In this document: positions 52,037 to 63,722 of the stretch, piece after piece
Layout of the letters: every line of letters begins with the position of its first letter
Position numbering within the stretch: position 1 is the stretch's first letter
NCBI RefSeq assembly: GCF_048128805.1
Contig: NC_136000.1
Coordinates: forward strand, 20,772,946-20,836,945
Source: Centroberyx gerrardi
Taxonomy: Eukaryota; Chordata; Actinopteri; Beryciformes; Berycidae
Length of the DNA: 64,000 nucleotides
Reading direction: 5' to 3'
Translations under genes and position numbers: made by a program
The notes under the pieces: generated by a model
What the model was told of the DNA's origin: nothing
Database searches by the model: none
What the model saw: only the letters and a program-made list of their open reading frames with translations

Positions 52037-54070
52037 AAGATTAATTTTGTTATTGTATACTCTATTATCTGATATCTTAGCCTTAATAACATCATCCTCC
52101 CTTTATGTTTTTTTTTTATCATCTCTTGGGAAAAGGTTTCACAAAGCAAATTTATAAAGCTGTGGCATTGCAGTCCTGCTATAATTGTCTTTATAATTTG
52201 ATTTCTGTTGAAAAAATGATCTCCCCAGATCCTGCCTATTCTAATCACAATAATGCTTTCTTAGATAAAAGACTGTGGAGGCATGCTGCCTGACTATTAC
52301 ATTTCCTCTTTGACAATAGTGGGAACTGATCCAAATTGTATAAAGAATTCACAAACATTCACATTTTCAGCTTTTCTGGCAATATGAGAATTTATAGACT
52401 GCTATCAGATGTAATAATACATGTACAAAGTGCTAGAAAGCCATAGATACAATGCATGAAACAGTCAAACATTCTGTATTTACCTAAACACACCAGGCCC
52501 ACCTGGTTTGTCACATAATCTGGTAATAACTGAGCAGTGGAGGCAAACTTCTCACAAGCCAGATTAGGCCCCCAGTCTCACCCAGCTGTGAGAATGTTCC
52601 CTTACAGTGAAATTACAAGCCTAACCAGGGAGAGTAGGTGGACTCTATCCCACTTTCCCACCATAAAAGGCCTCTCCTTTCATTCCATTCCCCTCCATCT
52701 GTGTCATGAGAAGTAATAGCACCAGTGAGAGGGGAGTGTGGTTGAAAACGCCTGACAGGGAGCGAGGGGGCCAAGCAATCCCACAAATCACCCAGCCGTG
52801 TGAGAAGATGGCCAATCAGCAGATGATTGGAGGAGGAGGTGCAGGTATGTGATGGAGGGAGGCGGTGGAAGCTGAACACAAGAAATGGTCAAATATTCAT
52901 CAGCCTAGTCAAACAAGGCAAACAAACCGCTTCTACATGTTACATAAGAGCTGTCTTGTGGTTGAGCCACTGAGTTTCTATGGACACGTACATGCATGTG
53001 CAAACAAACACACCACGCAATCCCGTGTCTGATGTGTGTGCATCTCTAAATCCCGCACTGTGGTGACAAGGATCAGCAGTACTCAGTCTGGTTTTGATGA
53101 CAGCCTGTGCTTTGTTACTTTGCTTCCTTTATTTGCATCCTGTTGCTGGAGACAGCAGTGAAGCATAAATGAGTGTCTGTGTCTTTGTGTGTGTTTTCAG
53201 TGTGCGTGTGTGTGTGAGTGTGTGTTTATTTCAGGTATCCGGACACAAGATTGGGCAAGTTCAAAAATGTCAGCGTGGTTGTAGTGGTTCCTCTGAAATG
53301 GAACGCCACGTGAAGATGAGGGTGACGGCCTCGAAAACAAACCGCTACTCTTCTTATTATACGCCTGTAAGAACAAATTAGGGATCAGATGTGGCCGTCT
53401 CTGGTCTTGACCCTCCTAAATATGGCCCAAGTGTATCCAGGACAAAATCAATCCAAGGTTGTCCTTCACAGTACTATGAGTCAGTGAGTTAGAGAGGTCA
53501 TTTCCCATAGCACTCGGAGACAATTTGATATATCTCAGTTAGAAAAATACATATAAACTCTAAATGGTGTTGGTTTGTTCTAGTTCAGTAGTCGCTGTTG
53601 TGTGTCAGTCGATACATCACAAAACATTTTTCCCTATATTAACAGAGTGTGCCAGACCGAAAGTTAGGATACTTTACATATGCATACTGCATATTACACT
53701 GTGACTTTTAATGTTAAACGTTGCCTTTGATGTGGCCACAGTCAGGGAAAGGAATTCAGGGCACGAATCTTGAGTTTCAAGGTGGCGGGTTTGAGGGATT
53801 GTTTGCTCAAGGAGGTGGAGATGGCAAAACATTGAGTTTTTGGTTGAATATTTATAGATAGTGCCCCCAAGTGGCAAGATGAGGCTATTACACATATTAG
53901 ACATATCTCCAGTCTCAAGACTGTAAACAGGAGGCCTGGGGAAAAGGAATCACTCTGTCATTGCAGGAAAAACATTTTAGGTAACCTTTACAATTAACAG
54001 AAAATATCTAACCTAGCTCACCATTAAGGAAAGAGAACTGCAGTGAATAAAATTGATTAAACTGCATAAT
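46890..54070. other. Non-coding region between rassf7 upstream sequence and the lrrc56 3' end
   Basis: No gene is supported. It contains a TG repeat at 48209-48242, a TG/GA compound tract at 51953-52038 and a palindromic MITE at 48948-49083. A candidate donor, CGTTG|GTGAGTAA (minus, 49445), near a GC-richer block at 49440-49620, is another possible first-exon site. Human lmntd2 lies in the equivalent interval, but I see no lamin-tail-like exon here. Confidence 0.45.
48948..49083. mobile_element. Short palindromic MITE
   Basis: Inverted termini CTGGGGTTCCCAAACT (48948-48963) and AGTTTGGGAACCAG (49070-49083) enclose 136 bp with no coding capacity. The form is typical of fish non-autonomous hAT elements. 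Target duplication is not clear. Confidence 0.6.
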
Positions 54071-54073
54071 TTT

Positions 54074-54079
54074 TTTATT
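54074..54079 (-). promoter_or_regulatory. lrrc56: Candidate polyadenylation signal of lrrc56
   Basis: AATAAA on the minus strand about 550 bp past the lrrc56 stop codon at 54631, in an A/T-rich context. It would give a 3'UTR of roughly 0.57 kb. Confidence 0.35.
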
Positions 54080-54630
54080 CAGTAAAATACATTTAAGGTA
54101 GCATTGGAGTTATAACAATTCAGTATTTCAACCTGAGGAATGCAAATGTGAGGTATTAATTAATTATCACCCAGCTAAAACAGACAGCAGAAAATCAGCA
54201 ACTCAGCAGTATAATAGGAATTATTTCATTGTAGGAACCCGTCCAGTTATACTGTAAAAAAATAGATCTTCCAACCATGTAAAGGCACTGTGAGCTCACT
54301 GGATGCCAAAGTGTCTTTTGATCCAACAGAGGGAGTGAGAGCTCTGAGTCAGATAGAGTAACTGTGCTGGGCAGGCTTTCAATATTTGGCTGCTTGACAG
54401 CTTATCTCTGCCTGTTCTACTGGGAAAACACAGGAAATCCCATCAGAACTCAGAGCGGAATGGGAATGGAGTTAAAGGAGAATTAGGGAAATGATTACCC
54501 TCTATAGCCTCCATGCTACCATTCCTTTTTTAAAGGGTTTGGGACAACAGTCACACACTACAGCTAATCATACTGATCACTGACCAGCCAGATGTCCTGT
54601 TCTCACCATCAGGACATGCATGTTCCAGTC

Positions 54631-57600
54631 TCAGTCTAGGTGTGAGCTCCCTCTGCTGGGTTGGAGTGTGTGGTGCTGGCGATGTTTCTGTAGCGCTGCC
54701 CTGGCCGTATGAGGACGCATTATTGTTGGTCTGTCCAGGGGTCGGGACGTCTGATGCTTGTTGACAGACTGCACACTGGATAAATCCATCTCTGTACTGA
54801 AAGACAGAAAACCTTTCCTTAGGTCTACCCAACATAAACATTTACTTTACTTTAAACTAGTGCTAATACAATCAACTATTCAATCACCATCACTTGAAGA
54901 AATTTAATCCTAAAATTAGATAACCTCCATTTGAAAAAAAAAAACAATGCATATTCTGGCAAAAGCGTGGTTGACATGTAAGTAAAACACATTATGGCTC
55001 ATTGTTAAGTTAGCAGTCTTAAGACATTTGCATACCAAATAGGTGAGTTTCTGAGGATAGTATAAGTCATGCTTTTGAAAAATTGACTGATGAATTCGAA
55101 GTAGCAACATTTTTCCAAAATGCATGTGTAGCGTTTTGGAATGAAGCCCTTCAATTCAACCTACATCATCTAGTGTAATCGCAGGCTAGCTACAGCAGAG
55201 CTTTAAGCAGAAAAAAACCACAGGATAAAAACAGTTGTGTTTATACAAATATATCACATTGTTATATCAAAGTAAACTTTGATAATGCCATACCATGGAT
55301 CCCTGAGCCCTCCACCCCGGGGACTGGTGGTTGGCCGGTGGGGTATGTGTGTGGTCAGGGGCCGCAGAGGGACTTTGGGCCTCACCGCCTCCTGGACCCT
55401 GTGGAGTCCCAGGTCTGTGTCTGCTCTGGTTGTACCTGCCTCCGGGGGCGGCTCTGCTCCACTGGCCAGGCTGAGTCGAAGCCTGCGGGAACGGATCCCC
55501 GACAGCCTCCGGTTACCAGTGGCTGCTGCGGCGCTCAGAGGGGGAGAAGGGGACAGGGTGGAGTCTGGGGACAGGGACAGTCGAGCCACGTCGGGGGATA
55601 AGGCTTCTCTGTGGGACAGGTCTAAAAACACATCATTCTTCAGAGGAGATCAGGTATAGTTACAGAAATGCAGTGTTTTTCTTTAGGCATTTCAAAGGCA
55701 GCTGACTTAAGTGAGGTGGAGATGCCATCGCTGTTGTTTGTAATCTATATCACACGTTTATGTTCCAATTGACCTTGATTGATTGATCTTATTGTGAATA
55801 TGTTATCATCGGGCTTATCAATGCATTTCTCAGTTTCTTTTCATAAGGAAGAGCAAGTCTGTTCATTCAGTGAGTATTCACCTGGGGAAAGAGACTGGAA
55901 AGAGGAATCTGGTGAGGTAGTATTTGGCCCGTTGCCTTTCTTCTCCTCTCTGTCCTCTTCATCACTACCATCACTCTTCAGAACACCGAGGCCTTCTTCT
56001 TCACCATCATCCTCGCAATCCTCCTCTTCTTCATCACTGTGCTGAATAGTCAGTACCTGGGGTATTTTTTCCATCTCTATGGCCTGGAGACGTCTGAAAA
56101 ACAAGGTAAAAATTCATTTTAGTTCCCTATCTGTCCATCTTTTCACTGTCAACCATAACACCCTACCAGATGATGAGAATCTGTGATGGGTTTAAAGGAC
56201 AGTGATGAAAGCCTATTGTCCGTGTAGTGAAAGAGTGAAGTGAGAGAGTGAGGTGAGTAAGTGGTCAGTACTTGCTGTGCTGCTCCCTCCAAGCCCTAAG
56301 CTCAGCAAACACATCACTGCGCTCTCCCACACCGGGCTCCTCAAGGTCATATGTGTGTTCCGGTACGTGGATGGGCAGGTCACGCGGCGAGAACGTAGAT
56401 GTGGTGGGCGCCGTCTACGAGAGAGAAGAGAGGGAACATGAGCATGAGGGACAGGAGAGAAGACGCTATGGTGAGAGAGAGGAAACAGGATACAATAGAG
56501 GCAGAAGAGCTGAGTATTGTATCAAGTATGGACGGACATGTAGACTTGGGTAACAGTCAGGGAGAGAGACCACAAGAACAATCTATGAAAAAAGGAGAGG
56601 AACAGACTGACCAGGAGCAGATGAAAAGAGGTAGAGAGAGAGTGACAGCAGCTGTGTGTATGTGCCAGCATGACAGATCGCATGGTGTTGGCAGTGAGAG
56701 TCCCATCTGTCATGTCCCCTCTGACACAGCTGCACCCTCCACACCTCTCCACCCCTCCATCCCCTGTGTCCTCACACCACCCGGCCTGTCCTCCCAGGCT
56801 CCTGTCCTCCCACTAATAATTATCTCCTTCTGTTTATTCTGACATGACATTAAAGAGATGAGCTGGCTGTGCGTGCCAGCCAGCCATAATGGCCTGTCAC
56901 AGCCCATAAAGATTGCCCTTCACTCCAGCTCCTTGTTCCTTTCACTCCACACTAAGCACTCCACTGTATGGGCTACAACATACAACAAATGATTGATTAG
57001 TATGGATGAATTCATAACTGATAATGTATTGTTTTTTTTATGTAATGTTTTCTTGCTGAATCGTAGGAATTTTGTGTTTTGAGTTTCTTGTTCTGACAGA
57101 TGCCACATACCCTCAACTTCTCTCGTCTTGCTCGAAGAGCCTGGACAGGGTTCCCACAGAACAGGATCTTTCCAGCTCCTTCAAAAACCAACAGATTGAG
57201 AAAGATTTCAGCACATCACATCACTGTTTTCTGACAAAATAAGGTCCTCTTGGTGGCACTGTTGTGCAAGGTTTGCCCTCCCATTTGGGGACGTTTTTTC
57301 TACAGGTTGAGGCTAAGCAGAGTGAAAAGGAATTGTCTTAAAACACAGTAAATGAAGAATATAAGGTCTCCCTCCTGTCATGGGCCAAAAGCTATGCCAC
57401 AAAAACCAACCATAACATTGATTAAGCTAAGTGTTTATTGCTGCATGTAGATTTAATGTAGACACATCAGTGTGGAGAACAGCCAGCGCAGTGCCTCACC
57501 ATGTGTCAGGGTGCTGGTGTCTGGATCCACTGCTGCTGGGTCTGAGTCTGCAGAACCAGGTCTGGATCCAGGAGGGGACAGTACTCTGGACCCTGTTGCT

Positions 57601-58023
57601 GACACGGGCCTGGACCCAGTGAGGGGTCTGGAGCCCACTGACAGGGGCCAGACACAGGAGAGGCTGGAACTGGGGCGCTTGGCAGAGCTCGGTCTGTTGT
57701 AAGAGCATGCACTGTCTGCTGTCTCCTCTGCAGGGAAAAAAAAAACAAGTGGCCCACAGTCTCAGTGATACTACATTTACAACTGTGATTGACTGTTCTA
57801 CATCCAATTACTGACTTAAGATTTTACACACACACACACACACCATCTTCAGTAGCAGCCTGAGTGTAGCTGCAGTCTCTGATGGAGTTTCGGAGCATGG
57901 CCCAGTCTTCTCCCATGGTGCTGCTGCAGCCCAGCCCGTCCTCCTCTGCCCTCACATCGTCTAGGTAACGTAGCTGAGGGACCAGCTCCCTCACCGCAGC
58001 CCGATAGCTATACTCTACCGTCT

Positions 58024-58121
<98 letters not shown>

Positions 58122-58837
58122 AAGAGAGAGAGAGAAAGAGAGAGTAATCTCTTTAAAATCAAACTGACTATATTCAATTTATGCTGTATCACCTAAGTCT
58201 TGCATGACTATTTTGAAGATGATATCATAGACTACATCATGCCCCATAGATGATAAAAAACAGGATGTGCTGTGAAGGGGAGAGAGTACGACAGGTGACT
58301 CTGATCATATTGTCATCATATTGACTCATCTTAAAAAGAGAAAGCAGCAGATATTACAGCCAATCCAGCCAATGACATGCTAGCAATCCACAGGTGGGAC
58401 ACTGCTACATGTGCCAAGAGCTGTTTGCCAACAAGGCTATCCACAGCATCGCATTAATATATATGCATATTAGCTAGCTTACATGCTGTCCTTTTGCATG
58501 TGGTCTTGCCCGTGATGACTCCTTAATGAATCTGTGGAACTTAAGTTCTAAACAAGGAGAGAAAAGGCATAGAGCTGTGTGGGTTGATAACTGAGTGCTA
58601 ATAAAGCCTATAATGTGCACTTTGTACTGAGGCCTGGTCTTTTATCAGCAGAGAGAGAGAGAGAGCAGAGAGAGCCCAGTAAAAGCACTGTGCTACTGAG
58701 AGATCAAATTAGAGCTCAGCCCTCCTACCCTTCACCAAACCACACAGATGGAGTGAATGAGAAAGAGAGTGAAGGGCTGGGAAAGAGGAAACGAAGGACA
58801 GAATGAGGAGTGGATGAGAGGAAGTGAGCGGATGTGT

Positions 58838-58891
<54 letters not shown>

Positions 58892-60364
58892 CAGAGAGAG
58901 AGAGAGCAAGAGGAATGATAGTTTGGCAAGAAAGCAAGCCCAAGGACCCCTCAGTCACTACAAAGAGCAGGCCTAATGCATATTCAGCTCAGCGTCTCCC
59001 CTCATTGCCCTAGTTTCCTAATTAATGCTCTGCTGGTGGGTGTAAATAAACACATTCACACTGGCCCAAAAACCCACAGCATACTGTGTCTAGAATCAAT
59101 GGAAGGTGGAAAGGCAGTCTTTATATCCAACTATACTCGATATCATTGAATGTTGGGTCACTGCTGAGTTGCCTTATGTACAGGACATTAACATCAAATG
59201 AGAGATCAAATAAGCAATCATGCTAAATACTACCACAATACATAGCTGGCACTGTAATCAAATTATAAAACACTGTGTCTGTGTCAAAACGTCTCCACAG
59301 GAAAGTGTGTCTGTCAGTTGTGTGGCTGTTATGTTTGATGTCTCCTGCTCTCCCACTGTCCTGTCCTGTGTGTTGAAGATGCAGATACAGAGCAGTAAGA
59401 TCACACAGATACTTTACTTTCATGTCTCAAAACAGGATAATTGCATTTTGGTCATTATCTGACCCATGAGGGCCAAAAGCCTGCTAACACAAGAGAGACA
59501 ACTAATTGTCGAACAAGGTCTACATCACAACCTGCATTTGCAAGTTTACCCTCTACAGCATCTGCCAAATACAACGAATACAACACTTTCATATCAGGGA
59601 CTCTGCCTAGCTCCTTGCTCAAGCTTTAGTCAGCTCCTGTCTGGATTGCTGCAACTTCCTCCTAACTAGGCTCTCTACAGGCCCTGCCAAACGTCCAAAA
59701 CACTGCAGCCTCCCCCCCCCTTACTGCATTCCCTCCACTGGCTACCTGTGGTTGCTCAAATTGAATTCAAAACCCCGGCACTGGCATGTAAGCCTGCCTA
59801 AGTGAGCTGCACCCCTGTACCTCCAGGCCATGGTCGAGCCCTACACTCCAGCCTCTCTGCTCTGCTGCTACTGTGAGCTTAGCTTTCCCGTCCCTGCGGT
59901 GACCTGGTCATTGCTCCACCCATCCTCGGCTCCTCTCTCTTGGCTCCCAAATGGTGGAAAGACCTTCCCATCATACACTGAAAACTCATCTCTTCAAGAA
60001 ATACTACTTCCCTGCATTCCCCTCTCCCACATCTTCATATTCTACTACCTCCATTTACAAACTATCTTGAAATACAGAATATCCGTTCTATCTTCGTTCT
60101 ATATTTCCTTATTTCCCGAGCACTTCTCCATCATACATGATTACTCTAAGGTCACAGGAACATATTGTTACAACTGACCCTTGCACTGCTTTCTACTGGT
60201 TACTTTAAGTGTTGTGGTGATCTAGGAACTTGATCTTATTCTCCTGTTTCTATGTAAGTCTCTCTGGGTGAGAGCATCAGCTAAATGCCTAAAATGTAAA
60301 TATAACTGATGATGAAAGGTTGGGTCATCTTGTTATACACACTTACAGAGAGAACACACACGCA

Positions 60365-60403
<39 letters not shown>

Positions 60404-63400
60404 CTCCATCAGAGGTTCTCGCTGCAATCCACACTACATTATCCATGATGATACAATTGCTGATCAGGAAAACTGTTGGTTTTAAGTACAGAGGGATACA
60501 TGACTTTTGTAGCTAATTTTGTTATCACTGATGTCTGCGATTCCACCGCATTTCAATTGGAACAATGCTGATTTGTCAAAAGATCCGTGTCTGCTGAGAC
60601 AGTAAGGACAGACAAGGACCCAGACAAGGACAGACAGATAGGTCTTGTGAAGGAAAAGCCAACATTTGGAGTCGATATACAACCTAACCAGTGTTACCTT
60701 GTTCCAGTGCCATCTGTTTTTGCAGCTGGTGACAAATGCGCATCATTCAATGCAAACATATGGTATCAACATGAGCATGGCATTACCCTACCTGGGTGGC
60801 AGTGGGGTGTGGGCGCACACACACAGGGTTTCCCTCCAGGGTGAGTGTGTGGAGGTGGCTACACAGACCCAGGTACTGAACCTGGACCAGGTCATCCACA
60901 TCATTCCCTTCCAGATCCAACAGCTGCAGGTTCTCCAGCATGCTAACCTGGCTCAGGTCTGATACACTGTTGTAGGCCACATATAACTCCTGACACAGGG
61001 AGATAAGTAGAGAGACAGGAAGACAGGGAGAGCGGCAGAGAGACAGGTGTGATAGGCAGACAGAGGCAGGCAGAAAGGCAGACAAGGAGACAGGCAGACA
61101 AACAGATGGACAGGGAGTCAGAGAGACATAAGGACCATAAACAATACTTGGATATAGAGAGGGAGCAACTTTTAAAAGGGATTGATGCCAAGGGCCAGAT
61201 TCACACAAGTTACCTAAGAATACATTTTAACAAGTTCTGTTCCCCAATATTTAATAAGATTAGTCTCATCTCTTAAGAACTTCTCTTGGTTTCTTACTTA
61301 GGAGCTCTTACGCACAATGTAAATGAGCACAAAAGTATCTTCATGTATTTTGTAATTTAAATAAGTAATAGGGTTAATGCACTCTGTCTGCTAGCTATAG
61401 CAATATAGGATTTTTTGGGGGTTTGAACATATAAATCCACGCACGACCTTTGAGAAGAAAACATTAAATGGTATCAGCTAATGCAAACCTTTAATAACCA
61501 ACCTCTGCCATCTAACAGCTAGCTAGCTAAAAAATGTAAAATGTTAAATTTAAAATATAAGATACAGTAAGTAAAATATCAGTGGTTTTCAATCCTGGTC
61601 CTTGGGACCCAGAGTACTGCTGGTTTTCTCTCCTACCTGGTAGTTAATTGCAGTTCATTGCACTCACCTGGCATCCCAGGTGTAAATCATTCCCTGATTA
61701 GATGGCTAGAGTGAAAACCAGCAGGGCAAGGGTCCTGAGCACCAGGACTGAGAACCACTGACCTATTTAATTGTCTAAAATGTGTGTTTAAATCAGGGTT
61801 GGGCAATCATGTTCTATGAGGGGCAGAGAGTCTGCAGGTTTTCATTCCAACCAAACACTACACCAGGTGACTTTACTAATTTCCCTAATAGCACACCTAA
61901 ATTAAATCAGTGAAATGGTTTGGTTGGAATGAAAACCTGCAGACTCTTGCATCTCCATGGTATATGGTTGCCCATCTCTGATTTAGCCACACTGCAACAA
62001 GACAAGTGGAAGACTATCTTAAACTTACGTAAAGTTATTTTTTCTTAAGAACCAAAATATGAAGAAAGTTAAGAAAACACTAAATCATTTTTTACTTAGT
62101 AGTTAAAATAAATAGCCCTCAAGAAGATCTTTTGTCCCTCAGAAGGTTTTGTGAATCTGGCCCCAGGTCTTTGTTTCTGCACTGAACCATCTGCAGCCTA
62201 TAAAGTCTACCTTGAGAGAGGAGAAAGAAGGGATGCCATCTAGGTCTTGCAGGCAGCAGCGAGACATCCACAGCACCTGCAGGTGGGAGAGGGTGGTTCC
62301 CAGGTCTCTGAGGAGACAACACAACACACACTTGATTTAGAGGCAGGGATGGGACTTTCACAGCATCATAAATCATGGAAAAAGGCTACCGAGACCCTCT
62401 GCCATTGCTGCCAGAGGCTCCTTTCTCTTCCCCCTTAAGTAGGCTTCTCCTCTGCCTCCCATTTCTTCTGCTCTGAACCTCAGTCAGTGTATCTATAACC
62501 CCATAACACCCTCTCCACTACAGCTCCCTCAGCCCAGAGCAGGAAATGCTATCAGAGGCTGCGCACGTCCGGCTGGCCCTTCTCTGCTCCTCTCAGGGTG
62601 CGGCAGACGGCTCCCTATCTTTCTGTTTATACTGTCTCATCCCTCAACACTCTCTGTAACAATTCTCCACCTGTGCTGCTATAAGGACAATTCACAATGT
62701 GTGTGTGTGCGTGTGTGTATGTGTGTGTGTATGTGTGTGCGTCCCATCCTGGAGGTTTATTGCGTTCCCTCTATCCGATATTGATGACACAGCTGTGCCT
62801 GGAATCAAAACTGATAGGATGATCCAGGAGACCGTGCCTATTTCCCGTCATTTCCGAGAACTGTCCAAACTGATGACACTGAAAGCTGAGACACCACGAA
62901 CCCTTCTGTGTCCCACTGCGAGTCAGGCAGGTGAGCCTGTTCTCCAGATGTATCTATTATCCCTAACCCAAGACGGTGCGGCACACCGGATCTGTTGGTG
63001 TGTGTCCCATCTGATTTACAAGCTGCAGCATGCATCTTCCGTACAGAGACATCCTGATTCTTACAAGTCCCTTTTGGCCTACCTTGGTGGAAGCGGAGCA
63101 GAGCCCTCCACCTGCACTACAATAGTACCACACTTTTCCATCTGGCACAGATCGCTATGAGCTCTGACCACCCGCTCTGCTTCAAAGCACAATCATTTAA
63201 ACGCATGGCCGGCCTCTCGCTGAAGGGCGTCTCCCAGCGTGGATGTGGCCAGCGTGAGGCACGACAGGAATCCCCACGGGTCCATCACTGCTCTGGTTCC
63301 AATTACAGCTCTCTTTGTGGAAAGATGGGAAAGCTACATGCTTTGGACCTGCTGCTTTGTTCTCTTCAACGTATCCTGAATATCAACTGGGTCATAGCAG

Positions 63401-63521
63401 GAGAAGAAGCATACATCAATCGCAGAAATTCAGTTTTGGTCAATACGGGATTTCACTTTCCTTTTCAGTATTTGCAGCTGGTTCGGTTTCTGTATTATTC
63501 CATGAGCTAATGTCAAGTGTG

Positions 63522-63567
<46 letters not shown>

Positions 63568-63722
63568 TGCCTGGGCAGGGAGGGGGGTTACTATTCAAGG
63601 GAATACACACCAGAGAGAAAACAAGAAGACGATGGCTGCGTTGTGTGACTTTTATGCTTACCTTACTGACATGATCATGCTGTTGTTCATTTTGAGCTGC
63701 ACCAGCTTGGGCAAGTAGGCAC
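54631..63722 (-). CDS. lrrc56: LRRC56, leucine-rich repeat ciliary protein (5' end beyond the right edge)
   Basis: Ten exons with matching phases: 63722-63662, 62307-62211, 60989-60792, 58021-57844, 57727-57500, 57178-57111, 56414-56272, 56093-55882, 55621-55294 and 54796-54631 (stop TGA). They encode about 558 residues. The start corresponds to human HLPNLDQLKL (here [13 protein letters not shown]), so roughly the first 90-95 residues lie outside the window. LRRs follow: [19 protein letters not shown], then [41 protein letters not shown] and [12 protein letters not shown]. Next come [18 protein letters not shown] (LRR cap), [33 protein letters not shown] and an acidic exon. LRRC56 is a ciliary protein needed for outer dynein arm delivery; human loss causes primary ciliary dyskinesia (CILD39). 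Confidence 0.95.
57844..58021 (-). CDS. lrrc56: lrrc56 LRR-cap exon flanked by two microsatellites
   Basis: Encodes [20 protein letters not shown], then [30 protein letters not shown], equivalent to human GYNYRAEVRKLIPQLQVLDEV...DWLAVKEAIK. The pyrimidine tract of its acceptor is a (CT)n microsatellite running to about 58145. Its donor, GATG|GTGTGTGTG, is the start of a (GT)n run (57826-57843). Confidence 0.92.
58022..58145. repeat. (GA)n microsatellite serving as an lrrc56 splice acceptor tract
   Basis: About 58 GA units on the plus strand with a few CG and AA interruptions. Read on the minus strand it is (CT)n ending CCCAG at the exon boundary 58021. Confidence 0.97.
58150..59580 (-). other. 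lrrc56: lrrc56 intron, 5' part, no gene seen
   Basis: Contains a (TG)n microsatellite at 58833-58889 followed by a short GA tract. Short open frames lack domains. Confidence 0.6.
59585..60300 (+). mobile_element. 5'-truncated L2-like LINE, degenerate
   Basis: Broken plus-strand frames read LDCCNFLL (standard LDYCNSLL), then LHWLP-like text (CCACTGGCTACCTGT) and IEFKTPALA. Further on they read [16 protein letters not shown] and KTHLFKKYY. These are the ordered landmarks of the reverse transcriptase C-terminus in fish L2/Maui-type LINEs. The 3' tail ends GAGAGCATCAGCTAAATGCC and TAAAATGTAAATA, typical of the family. Stops and frameshifts make it dead. Confidence 0.8.
60365..60401. repeat. (CA)n microsatellite in lrrc56 intron
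   Basis: About 15 CA units with a CACGCGCA interruption at the left. Confidence 0.97.
61580..61760. mobile_element. Palindromic MITE, nested copy 1
   Basis: Termini CAGTGGTTTTCAATCCTGG (61580) and CCAGGACTGAGAACCACTG (to 61760) are inverted copies of about 31 bp with several mismatches. The unit is 181 bp with no coding capacity. Confidence 0.75.
61792..61982. mobile_element. Palindromic MITE, nested copy 2
   Basis: The ends ATCAGGGTTGGGCAAT and GTTGCCCATCTCTGAT are inverted. Within them a perfect 29-bp inverted pair lies at 61828-61856 and 61918-61946 (GAGTCTGCAGGTTTTCATTC...). It differs in sequence from the neighbouring MITE, so it is a separate insertion or family. Confidence 0.8.
62699..62742. 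repeat. (TG)n-rich tract in lrrc56 intron
   Basis: TG repeat with CG and TA interruptions. The 153-residue plus frame that begins in it has no domain. Confidence 0.9.
63526..63565. repeat. (TG)n microsatellite in lrrc56 intron
   Basis: About 20 TG units. Confidence 0.97.

Larger units (their letters stand above)
61192..62163. mobile_element. hAT-like element with two nested MITEs, in lrrc56 intron
   Basis: Inverted termini GGGCCAGATTCACA (from 61192) and TGTGAATCTGGCCC (to 62163) bound 972 bp. The subterminal text has many TTAAGAA/CTTAAGA motifs, as in fish elements of this type. No transposase frame is present, and an 8-bp target duplication is not obvious. The right end lies 48 bp downstream of the lrrc56 donor at 62211. 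Confidence 0.65.

Noticed and set aside
62699..63160. 153-residue plus-strand frame in an lrrc56 intron
   Set aside because: Starts within a TG repeat and has no domain; intronic and opposite to lrrc56.
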